Under the pieces are notes generated by a model that saw only the letters and a program-made list of their open reading frames with translations, searched no databases and was not told where the DNA came from. A DNA stretch of 64,000 nucleotides from contig CATJTQ010000086.1 of NCBI GenBank assembly GCA_949743325.1, positions 30,738 through 94,737 of the forward strand, read 5' to 3'. Shown piece by piece: positions 38,327-47,256 of the stretch (positions are counted from its first letter, which is position 1; the number at the start of each line of letters is the position of its first letter). Source of the DNA: an uncultured Lachnospiraceae bacterium. GTDB lineage: Bacteria > Bacillota > Clostridia > Lachnospirales > Lachnospiraceae. Both the position numbers and the translations under genes were made by a program.

Positions 38327-38487
38327 TTACACACGGGCGGTAGAAAGTAATTTCTGCCGCCCATATGCAATTCAGTTGATAGCAGCGGAAATAATGGGTA
38401 TAATTATAATCAATTGAGTGTGAAATTGTCGAAAATCTGTCTTTTATCGGCTATGATAAGAGGATTAACGAATAAGGAGCATTGCCT

Positions 38488-38738
38488 ATGAAATACAAGG
38501 TACTGATTATTGATGATGAAGAAATGATATTATCCATGATGGAAAAGTGTTTAGGAGAAGAATTTTCCGTATATACAGCGGAAAATGCAAAAAAAAAGTG
38601 TTAGAACTATTAAACGTAATACCAGATATTATATTGTTGGATATCAATATGCCAGAAATGAACGGGTTGGAATTGTGCCAGCTTATCCGAGGGCATATAT
38701 CCTGCCCGATTATTTTTTTATTCAAAATAGAAAAATAA
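38488..38738 (+). pseudogene. Broken OmpR-type response regulator
   Basis: A receiver domain starts at ATG 38488 (KVLIIDDEEMILSMMEK) with AAGGAG upstream. The frame runs into a stop after an A9 run, and continues in the -1 frame as VLELLNVIPDIILLDINMPEMNGLELCQ with the phosphoacceptor Asp. It then ends abruptly after CPIIFL, where the family continues with TAK and the KPF region, so the rest of the receiver and the whole DNA-binding domain are deleted. The junction abuts a 22-bp-stem hairpin. Likely the relic of a lantibiotic- or resistance-type two-component system from the same mobile element as TnpV. Confidence 0.78.
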
Positions 38739-38781
38739 TAATTGTATGCCAGCCTTTCGGGCTGGCATACAATTATTATTT
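38733..38781. terminator. 22-bp perfect hairpin at the deletion junction
   Basis: Perfect 22-bp stem (arms 38733-38754 and 38760-38781) with loop TTTCG and tip GCCAGCC/GGCTGGC. Poly-A before and TTATTATTT after suggest a strong bidirectional terminator inherited with the broken regulator. Confidence 0.7.
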
Positions 38782-38843
38782 CCTTTATCAATTCGCCACT
38801 CAACACACTCGAAAATCATGTATTTAGATATCATTTGAGTTGA

Positions 38844-40451
38844 TCAATCAAATTCTCTATTCATAAAATAAATTCCATATATATGTAAATTTGAACAATC
38901 AGGTAAAATTATTTTATTAACGGAACTGTCTCTTTTAATCTTAAATTCAACCCAGAATAAATGCGCATTATTTAATCGTTGTGTTGTATTTCCATTATCA
39001 TCTTTTTGATATGTAACTCCACGCCATACTATTTTTTCTCCAAATAACGGTTCGTCATTCACATCCGTTATTTTTATATGTAATTTTTGCTGACTATTAT
39101 CTGAATACTTTAGTTTAATAACTTCAATACTTTCGCCAAATTCGCTTACACACAAAATACCTACACGCTCATACAAATTTTTATTATTAACTTCTATGCC
39201 TTGTCCTTCACAAACAAGATTATCATTTTTATTTTCTGGCGAAATATAAGTATTCACAATAATATTTTCGTCAATTTTTATTATGTTGTCAATATCATCA
39301 TACTGTAAAAATTCATTTAACCCTGTAAAATCTGCATTACATTCATTATTGTTATAATCTCCAAACGAATTATTATTTAACATTCCTTCAATATCGACAG
39401 TATCAATATATACACTTCTTATAATTTCACTCACATTTAACTCTTTTATTGAATCTATATCTATAAACTCTTTGTCATTTGTTTGCAAACACATATCTTT
39501 ACAGTAATAATCAAATATCTTTTTTTCCTTTTCAACTATTTCAATAATCCTTTTTTGGATTTTAACCCCTACATCATCCTTTCTCTTGAAAAAACCTTTG
39601 AACAAAGTGTTTTTCACAACCACCCAAGAACCTACCGCTTCATCCATCAAACACTGAATGCTTTCATCAACTGGTTTTATGTACTTTAATAGATTATAAA
39701 ATTTTGATGTTTTCACTAATACATCAAGTATTTTATCAAACGATTTTAAGGCTTCCTTAAAATCATTATACTCAGTTTCATAATTAAACATATCTCCATA
39801 TGCATTAGCTAAACGCATCAGATTATTTATTCTATTTTCAAAAACATGCTTTTCTATATAAACCTTTAATACTTCATTCTTACTTGATTGACTTAATTTA
39901 CTAGCATTAGTCTTAATTTCATATGTACTTATTCTACCATGGTTTGCCTTAACAAATGACGAAATATCCATTTCGATACTATTCAATCCATAAAATGGGT
40001 CGCACAATAACACTCTGTTTGAATCTAATCCTATACATAATCCCAAATGTTTAGTATGCTCTTTTTGATACAAAACATCCCACTCACAATAATAGCTATC
40101 TAATCGAACCATCACAACTTTTCCTGCCAATAATTCACTTTTATTTATTGATATTAGCTGTTCTTGAGACAATTCAAAATAATCTTTTATTTTCAAGCCA
40201 TGCATTTTTTCCAAATAATTATACTCACTATCACCTTGTTTTTTCAATAACAAGCCAGATATTACTTTTTGTTCTCTTTTCGCTTTTTCAAAATCAAATA
40301 CTATATTTTCCATATCCAAATACATAAGTTGATAGTCTATACATTCTCTATTAGCAATCGTTGCTATACAATCATCAAAACAATATATGGAATTATAACC
40401 ATTTCGATCTATGTGAGCAATTTCAATATTATTAACTTTATCTTTATTCAT
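38844..40451 (-). CDS. BtrH-like papain-fold acyltransferase with C-terminal beta-domain
   Basis: A ~535-residue protein. Residues 1-200 resemble the N-terminal domain of BtrH, the butirosin enzyme that moves an aminoacyl group from a carrier protein to an amine acceptor: Cys in SIYCFDDCIAT (C24, C28), VMVRLDSYYCEW (BtrH: VRVDxYYLPY) and EHTKHLGLCIGLD (H132, H135). The C-terminal ~120 residues (YERVGILCVSEFGESI to the end) look like a small beta-sandwich. The start is taken at the second Met, 9 nt after GGAG. It is the last gene of the cluster, following the PPTase. Acyl transfer from a carrier is inference from family and context. Confidence 0.68.
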   Translation of the reverse strand: MNKDKVNNIEIAHIDRNGYNSIYCFDDCIATIANRECIDYQLMYLDMENIVFDFEKAKREQKVISGLLLKKQGDSEYNYLEKMHGLKIKDYFELSQEQLISINKSELLAGKVVMVRLDSYYCEWDVLYQKEHTKHLGLCIGLDSNRVLLCDPFYGLNSIEMDISSFVKANHGRISTYEIKTNASKLSQSSKNEVLKVYIEKHVFENRINNLMRLANAYGDMFNYETEYNDFKEALKSFDKILDVLVKTSKFYNLLKYIKPVDESIQCLMDEAVGSWVVVKNTLFKGFFKRKDDVGVKIQKRIIEIVEKEKKIFDYYCKDMCLQTNDKEFIDIDSIKELNVSEIIRSVYIDTVDIEGMLNNNSFGDYNNNECNADFTGLNEFLQYDDIDNIIKIDENIIVNTYISPENKNDNLVCEGQGIEVNNKNLYERVGILCVSEFGESIEVIKLKYSDNSQQKLHIKITDVNDEPLFGEKIVWRGVTYQKDDNGNTTQRLNNAHLFWVEFKIKRDSSVNKIILPDCSNLHIYGIYFMNREFD

Positions 40452-40505
40452 ATTATTCTTCTCCATTCATAAATTCATTTTTTAAATTATCGATACAATA
40501 AAATG

Positions 40506-41026
40506 TTATTTTTTATACACACATTGTTTACAATAATATGACAAAACATAATTATTTTCAATGAATGTTACTATATGAATGTTATTGTCTATCATAAAAA
40601 CATCTTGATTTTTAAAGTTTTTATCAATTCCCATTCCTAAATATTTAACATAAGCTTCTTTTTTGGTCCAAACTTCAAAAAAACTTTCATTCGTATTAGC
40701 CTTTTGCCTTACATATTCTTTTTCATTTTTTGAGAAAAATTTTTTTACTATTAACTCGTACCTTTTACAGCAGTCTATTTTTTCTATATCAACCCCTATG
40801 TCAGAATCAGCTATCACAATTACTAAAACATTATCGGAATATGATATATTAAATTTATACGGAATGTTATCGATATATGATTTTCCTAAGAAAGTCTCTT
40901 TAATATCATTATCAGAGATTTTACATCCTCCATCTGATAATAGTTTAACAAGTAATTTCTTTCCTAAATAGCTGGTATCTTTTTTCTTTTAAAGTCATAA
41001 ATAATGTATATATTTAGCATACTCAT
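40506..41026 (-). CDS. Sfp-type 4'-phosphopantetheinyl transferase read through a -1 frameshift
   Basis: The enzyme would load the phosphopantetheine arm on the cluster's carrier proteins. Frame 0 starts at ATG 41026, two bases after the A-PCP stop, and reads MSMLNIYIIYDFKRKK, then would stop after four more codons. From 40979 the -1 frame continues: GKKLLVKLLSDGGC, FLGKSYIDN, FNISYSD (usual Sfp FNISHS), IGVDIEKID and FFEVWTKKEAYVKYLGMG, the Mg/catalytic motifs of Sfp. Composite length is about 173 aa, short for the family. The shift point is A AAA AAG. Without frameshifting only a GTG at 40817 is available, giving a 103-aa C-terminal half. Either programmed frameshift, mutation or a missed A. 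Confidence 0.72.
40979..40985 (-). other. A AAA AAG slippery heptamer in the PPTase gene
   Basis: On the minus strand the zero-frame codons are AGA AAA AAG, so the heptamer A AAA AAG is in the exact phase for -1 tandem slippage, as in dnaX. The -1 frame downstream encodes the rest of the PPTase. I see no strong stimulatory hairpin or internal Shine-Dalgarno element around it. Confidence 0.6.
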
Positions 41027-41028
41027 TC

Positions 41029-42783
41029 TTATTTCTGAAAATTTCTTAAATAGTCAGCTATATCTCCTATAGTTTTGAATTCAAGCATCGATAATTTGTC
41101 ATCTTCAAATTCCATTTTAAACAATTCTTCTAATTCGACAATCAAATTTATATACTGTATTGAATTAATTTTCCCTTCTAATTGAGTTCGTAAATTAACA
41201 TCTTTTTCTCCCGTTATTGTAGCAAACAATTGTATCAACTGTGATTCTATATCTATTCCATCTCCATAAGATACAGTATTCTGTTGTATACATTGCTCAT
41301 TTTCTGCATATTTTTGAACCATACACTTTCGATCAATTTTGCCACTTGATGTATATATTAAATCATTAACAAACATACATAAAGATGGACACATATATTG
41401 TGGCATTGTTTTCAACAACAGTTGTTTTATTCCATCTTCTGCCAAAAAAAATTCTTCACTGCTTTTTATCATAAATGCACAAATCTTATTATACTTATTA
41501 GAAAACCCAACTGCACAACCAGATATTCCTTCAATTTGATTAATATGCGCTTCAATTTCTTCTAATTCAATTCGATGACCATTATACTTTATCTGATTAT
41601 CAATTCTACCCAAACAAAGCAGTTCACCATTATTCCCATACTTCCCCAAATCACCTGTTCGATATAATCTAGTTATTTTTCCATTAATCTTTTTACTAAT
41701 AAATGACCTATTTGTTTGTTCTGAATCATTAATATACCCTGCTGCCAAACCTTTTCCAGCTATACATATCTCACCAATTTCATCACTTTCTTTTTCCACA
41801 AATATCAATGTATCAGATTCTAAAGATTCCATATTAACCACATATACATCTGTGTCTTTTATTGGTACGCCAATATCAACACTCTTTTTATTAGTTAATT
41901 CACTTATTGTCGACCATATTGTTGTTTCTGTTGGTCCGTACATATTAAAAAGTTTTGCAGTAGTATTCTTCTGTAAATCTTTTAATAACTCTTCGGGAAA
42001 ACTTTCTCCACCAATTAATAATACTTTTACCTGCTTTAAACATTCAAATTGAGGATCAATCTTATGAATCATTCTTAATCTTGATGGTGTAAACTGCAAT
42101 GTATTAATTTTATTATTTACTATACATTGTGTTAATAGCTTGACATTATCACAAGTTTCATCATCTCCCATAACAACTCTTGCTCCACTATAAAGCGCTG
42201 CTATAGATTCCAAAATAAAAATATCAAATGTTGAATTTGTAAAGCACCCAATAATTGTATTTGAATCAATCGATGTTAACTTAGGAACAGATTGAATAAA
42301 ATTAATCAAACCACTCTTCCTAACTTGTACCGCTTTAGGCATCCCTGTACTACCTGATGTGAAAATTACATATGAAATTTCATTCGAAATATAACCAAAT
42401 TTAACTGAACCCAAATAATTATGCTTAATCAAATTATCTATCGTTCCAACATTAATAACTTCTATATCCAAAAAATCACATTCTTGCTCATATGATGATA
42501 TTACAATATCAACCTTTGCCTTATCTAACATATATTCAAGCCTGCTTGTAGGTATTTCTTTGTTCATTAATAAAAAAGTTATGTTCATTTCAAACAATGC
42601 ACAAACACTAGCTAGTAATTCAACTCCTCTGTCTAAATAAACAGCAACTACACTGTTTCCCTTTAATTTACCGGAAGATATCAGTTTATGTTTTATATTT
42701 TCGACTATGCTTTTCATTATCTTGTTATCATAAAGTTGACCATTAAATACAACTTCGCCTGTACATTGTAATACTCTCTCCAT
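41029..42783 (-). CDS. Stand-alone NRPS adenylation-carrier didomain (A-PCP), predicted glycine-specific
   Basis: A 584-aa didomain that adenylates an amino acid and loads it on its own carrier. Core motifs: A3 FTSGSTGMPK (~141), A4 FDIFILE (~186), A5 NMYGPTE (~280), A7 YRTGDLG (~374), A8 GRIDNQIKYNGHRIE (~392), A10 GKIDRK (~481). Read by alignment to GrsA, the ten specificity residues are D-I-L-Q-L-G-M-I-W-K, nearly the classic glycine code. The PCP (~510-584) has its phosphopantetheine Ser at ~541 (KINSIQYI). There is no condensation or thioesterase domain. I chose ATG 42783 behind AGAGAGG rather than the frame start at 42816. The PPTase follows directly. Confidence 0.88.
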   Translation of the reverse strand: MERVLQCTGEVVFNGQLYDNKIMKSIVENIKHKLISSGKLKGNSVVAVYLDRGVELLASVCALFEMNITFLLMNKEIPTSRLEYMLDKAKVDIVISSYEQECDFLDIEVINVGTIDNLIKHNYLGSVKFGYISNEISYVIFTSGSTGMPKAVQVRKSGLINFIQSVPKLTSIDSNTIIGCFTNSTFDIFILESIAALYSGARVVMGDDETCDNVKLLTQCIVNNKINTLQFTPSRLRMIHKIDPQFECLKQVKVLLIGGESFPEELLKDLQKNTTAKLFNMYGPTETTIWSTISELTNKKSVDIGVPIKDTDVYVVNMESLESDTLIFVEKESDEIGEICIAGKGLAAGYINDSEQTNRSFISKKINGKITRLYRTGDLGKYGNNGELLCLGRIDNQIKYNGHRIELEEIEAHINQIEGISGCAVGFSNKYNKICAFMIKSSEEFFLAEDGIKQLLLKTMPQYMCPSLCMFVNDLIYTSSGKIDRKCMVQKYAENEQCIQQNTVSYGDGIDIESQLIQLFATITGEKDVNLRTQLEGKINSIQYINLIVELEELFKMEFEDDKLSMLEFKTIGDIADYLRNFQK

Positions 42784-42815
42784 AACTAATCCTCTCTTTA
42801 CCTCCAAGCACAGCA

Positions 42816-43631
42816 TTAATTCCCAGTACTTTTATAACGTTTCAAACTATAATTCCAAAACAAGTACGCCGCACCAAACATAACTATGCCTATTACCGGG
42901 GTAATATAACAAAATGTTTTACCTAAAAATTCACCACTATCTTTATCCAACAAATATGTTGCTGGAAAGTAATTAACAAACGCAAATGGTATTATATATG
43001 TCATAAATATTTTTACAAATTTAGGAAATATGCTAATTGGATAATTTGCAAACTTTCTTGTATTCCAATATAAAAGTTCCCTTATACTTCCAGTTTTAAT
43101 AAAGAAAAAACTTAAGGATGCTACAACAAGAAAAATTGCTGCTTGTATAAAAACACCACCTATTATACTACTTATACAATATATAATATTCCAAAAGTTC
43201 CAAACGATTTGAACATTATTTGCAGAAAAGATAAACAAACAAATACCTAGTGCACCATGACCTATAGCAGCAAACCAATCTGAATTACTTGCTATAACTT
43301 GAAATAGTGCTCCTCGAGGTCTTAATAAAAATCTATCAAATTGTCCTGTATTGACTAAAAATTCAAAATCACGTAATCCTGTAAAAAAAACAATTAAAAT
43401 CCCATAAGTAACATATACAAAACTAAATAATAATAATAATTCATTAGTATTCCAACCATTTATTTCATCAAAAGTAAGCATTGTCAAATAAATTACTATT
43501 ACTCCCGTTGCCTCTCTAAAAAAAACTGCTAATGAACGCATACAAGCATCTACTTTATACTGAAACCAAGATTTTATTGTTATCTTGCTATAACATAAGA
43601 ATAAACTAAATGCATTATAAGTCTTTTCCAT
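42816..43631 (-). CDS. ABC-2 type exporter, permease subunit 2
   Basis: Six-helix membrane protein (271 aa) of the ABC-2 family with uncharacterised members resembling PF06182. Visible signs are an N-terminal amphipathic segment (WFQYKVDACMRSLAVFF), the FVYVTYGILIVFFTGLRDFEFLVNTG region with GQFDRFLLRPRGALFQ, the family's cytoplasmic loop, and a late FVNYFPATYLL. The same family is used for the neighbouring permease; paired non-identical permeases plus one ATPase make a full exporter. Likely exports the cluster's product or intermediates (inference). Confidence 0.85.
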   Translation of the reverse strand: MEKTYNAFSLFLCYSKITIKSWFQYKVDACMRSLAVFFREATGVIVIYLTMLTFDEINGWNTNELLLLFSFVYVTYGILIVFFTGLRDFEFLVNTGQFDRFLLRPRGALFQVIASNSDWFAAIGHGALGICLFIFSANNVQIVWNFWNIIYCISSIIGGVFIQAAIFLVVASLSFFFIKTGSIRELLYWNTRKFANYPISIFPKFVKIFMTYIIPFAFVNYFPATYLLDKDSGEFLGKTFCYITPVIGIVMFGAAYLFWNYSLKRYKSTGN

Positions 43632-43697
43632 TTATTATAATCCGCCTTTCTTTTTAATTCATAAATTGAATTAGTTATTCGTATACAGCATTAAGCC

Positions 43698-44486
43698 TTA
43701 ACCACCTTGAACAAAAATTCTTCTTTTCCCCTTATTCCACATTACATTCCCTATATAAAAAAGTACGGCAAACCATAACAACTGTTTAAAATATGCATGG
43801 AATATCTCTCCACCAGTTATTTTCCCTAAATATATGTTAACAGGAATATAATATATACTTTCAAATGGTGTAAAAGATATAATATTCTTTAATGTATCTG
43901 GTAAAAACCATAAAGGAATCATTATACCTGATAAAACATTTACGACAACATTCTTAATTGTTGATATACTCCATACATTTATTATCCAAAATGCTGACAT
44001 TTGCACTATTACACTTAATGCCCATAATACACAAAAACCCAAAATCATACCGATAACATAAAGTAGTAAACAAACAAAGCTTTTCGGTGGCAACATTCCA
44101 ATAAATATAACAGAAATGATAACCGATAATATAAAATGCGTTATCAATTTAAAAAATATGTTACCTAAATCTCTTGCTAAAATACTTACACGCAAATCAA
44201 TTGGTCTAACCATATCTGTCGAAATAGAACCATCCCATAATTTCTGTTGAATTACAAAATCATTTGTTGAAAAAACCGAACTCATAGCTAGTGATAATAT
44301 AAAATTTGTTGTAACCATTTCATATGATACACTATTAACAGATATATTATCACCATACAAAGCTTTCCATATCGCACAATATATAAAAATATTAACACAT
44401 GTACCTATAATACTAAATAAAAAATCCACTCTATAAATCGTATTAGATTTAAAGGCAATTTTCAGATATGCCATAAAAGCTTTCAT
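43698..44486 (-). CDS. ABC-2 type exporter, permease subunit 1
   Basis: Permease of 262 aa, paralogous in layout to the next gene: AYLKIAFKSNTIYRVDFLFSI at the N-terminus, QQKLWDGSISTDMVRPIDLR in the loop corresponding to the partner's RPRG, and six hydrophobic segments. The ATG overlaps the ATPase stop codon (TAATG), so synthesis of the two is coupled. Confidence 0.85.
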   Translation of the reverse strand: MKAFMAYLKIAFKSNTIYRVDFLFSIIGTCVNIFIYCAIWKALYGDNISVNSVSYEMVTTNFILSLAMSSVFSTNDFVIQQKLWDGSISTDMVRPIDLRVSILARDLGNIFFKLITHFILSVIISVIFIGMLPPKSFVCLLLYVIGMILGFCVLWALSVIVQMSAFWIINVWSISTIKNVVVNVLSGIMIPLWFLPDTLKNIISFTPFESIYYIPVNIYLGKITGGEIFHAYFKQLLWFAVLFYIGNVMWNKGKRRIFVQGG

Positions 44487-45538
44487 TATAATGTTATTCC
44501 TCCTTCGTAAATTTTTCGAACAATTTCCTCAATATCTATATCTGATATTCTAAAATCTTTCAGCGTAAACTTTTCTGCCAAAAATGTTGTCACCTGCACG
44601 GACGAAAGAGTTTTGTTCTCAAACATTATTTCAACTATATTATTTTTTTTATCTTCAATTGTAAATTCACAATCTATAAACTGATTTTCTAAACTTTGTT
44701 TTAACAATTTTATGTATTCTTCATCAACTAAAACATCTTTAATTTCTATAGCCAATTTTACACTTCCACCATATTTATCAACTAACTCTTTCACACTTCC
44801 ATCATACATCTTACTACCTTTGTCTATAATTATTATTCTTTCACATGTTTTAGCTATGTCTTGCATATCATGAGTTGTAAAAATAAATGTAACCTTTTTT
44901 TCTTTATTCATATATCTTACAAACTCTCTAATTTTTTCTTTTGCAACAACATCTAAACCTATCGTAGGTTCATCAAAAAATACTAATTTCGGTGAATGCA
45001 ACAATGATGCAGCAATATCTGCTCGCATTCTTTGCCCTAAAGATAATTGACGCACAGGTTGATTAATAAAATTTGACATGTCTAATAATTCCATAAATTC
45101 ATCCAAATTCTTCTTATACACATCACTTGGAATTTTATATATATTCTTCAACAATTCAAAACTATCTATCACTGGTAAATCCCACGACAACTGTGATTTT
45201 TGACCAAAAACAACACCTATATTTGCTACATATTTTTTTCTATCCTTATGTGGTTCAAATCCCATTACATTAATACAACCACTATCTGGATACAATATTC
45301 CAGACAACATTTTTATCGTAGTTGACTTACCCGCACCATTTGCTCCTATAAATCCTACACATTCACCTTCATAGATTTCAAAATCTATACCTTTTACCGC
45401 TTCCTTTACTTCATACTTTGGCTTAAATAAATTTGCAATATGGCCTGGTAAACCATTCATTCGCTTACTAATTTTAAAATTCTTTTTTAAATTTTTTACT
45501 TCAATAATTTTTTCTTTAATGTTCTTCATATTTTTCAC
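44486..45538 (-). CDS. ABC-2 type exporter, ATP-binding subunit
   Basis: ATPase of 350 aa: Walker A GANGAGKST (~residue 69), Q-loop VVFGQKSQLSWDLPV, signature LSLGQRMRADIAASLLHSP, Walker B LVFFDEPTIGLD and switch FTTHDMQD. The VFGQKSQLSWDLP motif is typical of the subgroup paired with PF06182-like permeases. A ~100-residue C-terminal extension follows the core. Self-protection or export role in the cluster is inference. Confidence 0.92.
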   Translation of the reverse strand: MKNMKNIKEKIIEVKNLKKNFKISKRMNGLPGHIANLFKPKYEVKEAVKGIDFEIYEGECVGFIGANGAGKSTTIKMLSGILYPDSGCINVMGFEPHKDRKKYVANIGVVFGQKSQLSWDLPVIDSFELLKNIYKIPSDVYKKNLDEFMELLDMSNFINQPVRQLSLGQRMRADIAASLLHSPKLVFFDEPTIGLDVVAKEKIREFVRYMNKEKKVTFIFTTHDMQDIAKTCERIIIIDKGSKMYDGSVKELVDKYGGSVKLAIEIKDVLVDEEYIKLLKQSLENQFIDCEFTIEDKKNNIVEIMFENKTLSSVQVTTFLAEKFTLKDFRISDIDIEEIVRKIYEGGITL

Positions 45539-45596
45539 TTAATAACTTTATTTTTTCGTTATTAAACAATCCTTTCTCTCAATAATTGTATTTTTA

Positions 45597-46613
45597 TCAC
45601 AATTCACTTCTAGAAAACATATTAATCAAATTACATATCTCCTTTTCTTTTCCAATGTTTTCACTAAATTTCACTAACATCCTGTTTTTTGTACTTTCAT
45701 TATTACGCATACTTAATTTTATTATCATTAATAAAATATTATCCCATTCAATAATAATTTCTTTCATTATATTAATAATGTCATTCAATAGCAAAGATGA
45801 TTTATATATATAATAATTTTCTAATGCACCACAAAAAAACTTATGTCTTTTAAGCGATATATATAAGTTATCATATATTTTCTTATATTTTTCTGGATTG
45901 TTGCAATGTACCAAAATATTCATAACTCCTTCTAATGCCTGTACTCCTTGCTTATCTTTCTTATCACTAAAATATTGATCTACTGATAAATCGATTAAAT
46001 TCTTAAACAAATATTCTATTGATTTTTTCTCAATCGTCTGGATATATGCCCAATTATTCTCTATTGGTGTGCCACTAAATATGCTTCCATCATATTCATT
46101 TTTTGAATCACGTGCCAATAGAAACTCTTCCAAAGATATTTCCCCTTTATATAACCACGGTTCATACCAATCAATCAAATAAACACTTGCATTTTTTAAA
46201 TCATATCCACACATTATTGCTGTATGTACAGCATGATTTTTTTTATAATTACTTGTGTATGGTAAATAAAATGAATCAACTCCAACAATTATAGGTTCCT
46301 TATTATTACTAACAAACGTACAGTTATAGTCAAACACCTCTTTTGATAATAAATTAGGATTATAATACCTATTAACAACACCAACACCTGGCAAAAGACC
46401 TCTTACATCCATATGTGTGTATAGCATTTTCTCATACGATTCACTATCAAAAAGCAACGATAAAGACCTATTTATAAAAAAATCAGTATTTTCAATATCT
46501 TTTGCTTCCATTAAAATCTTCAAACAATTTTGAAAACAAAAGGATTCATAACCAGAATCATACTTTAGGTCTTTCCAGTAAATATCATGTATATATTTGT
46601 TTTCCAATTTCAC
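45597..46613 (-). CDS. BtrH-like papain-fold acyltransferase
   Basis: A 338-aa protein whose first ~200 residues match the BtrH N-terminal domain better than the paralogue at the cluster end: YESFCFQNCLKIL (C26, C30), IIVGVDSFYLPYTSNYKKNHAVHTAIMCGYD (H127, H130) and VYLIDWYEPW. In butirosin synthesis BtrH moves the side chain from BtrI carrier to the aminoglycoside; related proteins occur in non-canonical peptide pathways. The C-terminal ~130 residues are helical. GTG start with AGAGGTG just upstream. It lies between the CYTH gene and the exporter. Confidence 0.75.
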   Translation of the reverse strand: MKLENKYIHDIYWKDLKYDSGYESFCFQNCLKILMEAKDIENTDFFINRSLSLLFDSESYEKMLYTHMDVRGLLPGVGVVNRYYNPNLLSKEVFDYNCTFVSNNKEPIIVGVDSFYLPYTSNYKKNHAVHTAIMCGYDLKNASVYLIDWYEPWLYKGEISLEEFLLARDSKNEYDGSIFSGTPIENNWAYIQTIEKKSIEYLFKNLIDLSVDQYFSDKKDKQGVQALEGVMNILVHCNNPEKYKKIYDNLYISLKRHKFFCGALENYYIYKSSLLLNDIINIMKEIIIEWDNILLMIIKLSMRNNESTKNRMLVKFSENIGKEKEICNLINMFSRSEL

Positions 46614-46707
46614 TTGTCACCTCTTTTACAGTTTCTATTACAACAGTTTTTGTATCAGTATAATATCTTTCTCTTAATCAAATATATTTAATTCCAATGA
46701 CTTCTTT

Positions 46708-47256
46708 TTATCCCTCTATCTCGTATAGTTTCTTACAAAATCTTGTATTTTTTCCCTCAGCAACATTATCAATCGGAATATTTAGTAACTTAAGTTTTTC
46801 AATTATTTCAATTGGATAAATATTTTTATATTCTATCTCTAATTCATAATCTGTTATTCCTAAATATTGATTTACATCTAACGCGATTTCAATATCATCA
46901 TTGAATGCATAAATTCTTCTCTCTGTACGTAGTTTACCTGTATATATTGCATCATTAGGAAAATTATATCCACTCATCTTTTTCAATTTATCTTTACTTA
47001 TTACAAGCGGTATCTCTGTTACTTCTTCTTCATATTCTTCTTTGATATGAAGCGATTTATCCCTTTTTTTAGGTATTTTTACCTGTAGCTTTGTTATATT
47101 TCCCTTTTCCCGTATCCTAATAGTCGCATCAACTGAAGCTCCCTCGCATAGATAATAATTATTAGTCTGTTTAAATTCTTCTTCAAAATTGAATGTATCT
47201 AATATTTTTTTATATTGATTTTGACTTAATAAAATCTTTATTTCTTTTTCGATCAT
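46708..47256 (-). CDS. CYTH-domain protein (triphosphate-tunnel metalloenzyme)
   Basis: A 182-aa CYTH protein. The hallmark ExExK is EKEIKI at residues 3-8, and alternating charged strands follow (ATIRIREKGNITKLQVKIPKK, EEYEEEVTE, ALDVNQYLGITDYELEIEY), as expected for the beta-tunnel that binds triphosphates with divalent metal. CYTH enzymes hydrolyse inorganic triphosphate or thiamine triphosphate, or make cAMP. Its ATG overlaps the stop of the aminoacyl ligase by four bases (ATGA), suggesting a tightly linked role. What substrate it has here is unknown. Confidence 0.85.
   Translation of the reverse strand: MIEKEIKILLSQNQYKKILDTFNFEEEFKQTNNYYLCEGASVDATIRIREKGNITKLQVKIPKKRDKSLHIKEEYEEEVTEIPLVISKDKLKKMSGYNFPNDAIYTGKLRTERRIYAFNDDIEIALDVNQYLGITDYELEIEYKNIYPIEIIEKLKLLNIPIDNVAEGKNTRFCKKLYEIEG

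Noticed and set aside
37712..38370. Minus-strand ORFs of 60-80 codons (37712-37954, 38027-38215, 38143-38370)
   Set aside because: They are antisense to the TnpV remnants, have no ribosome binding sites and resemble no family.
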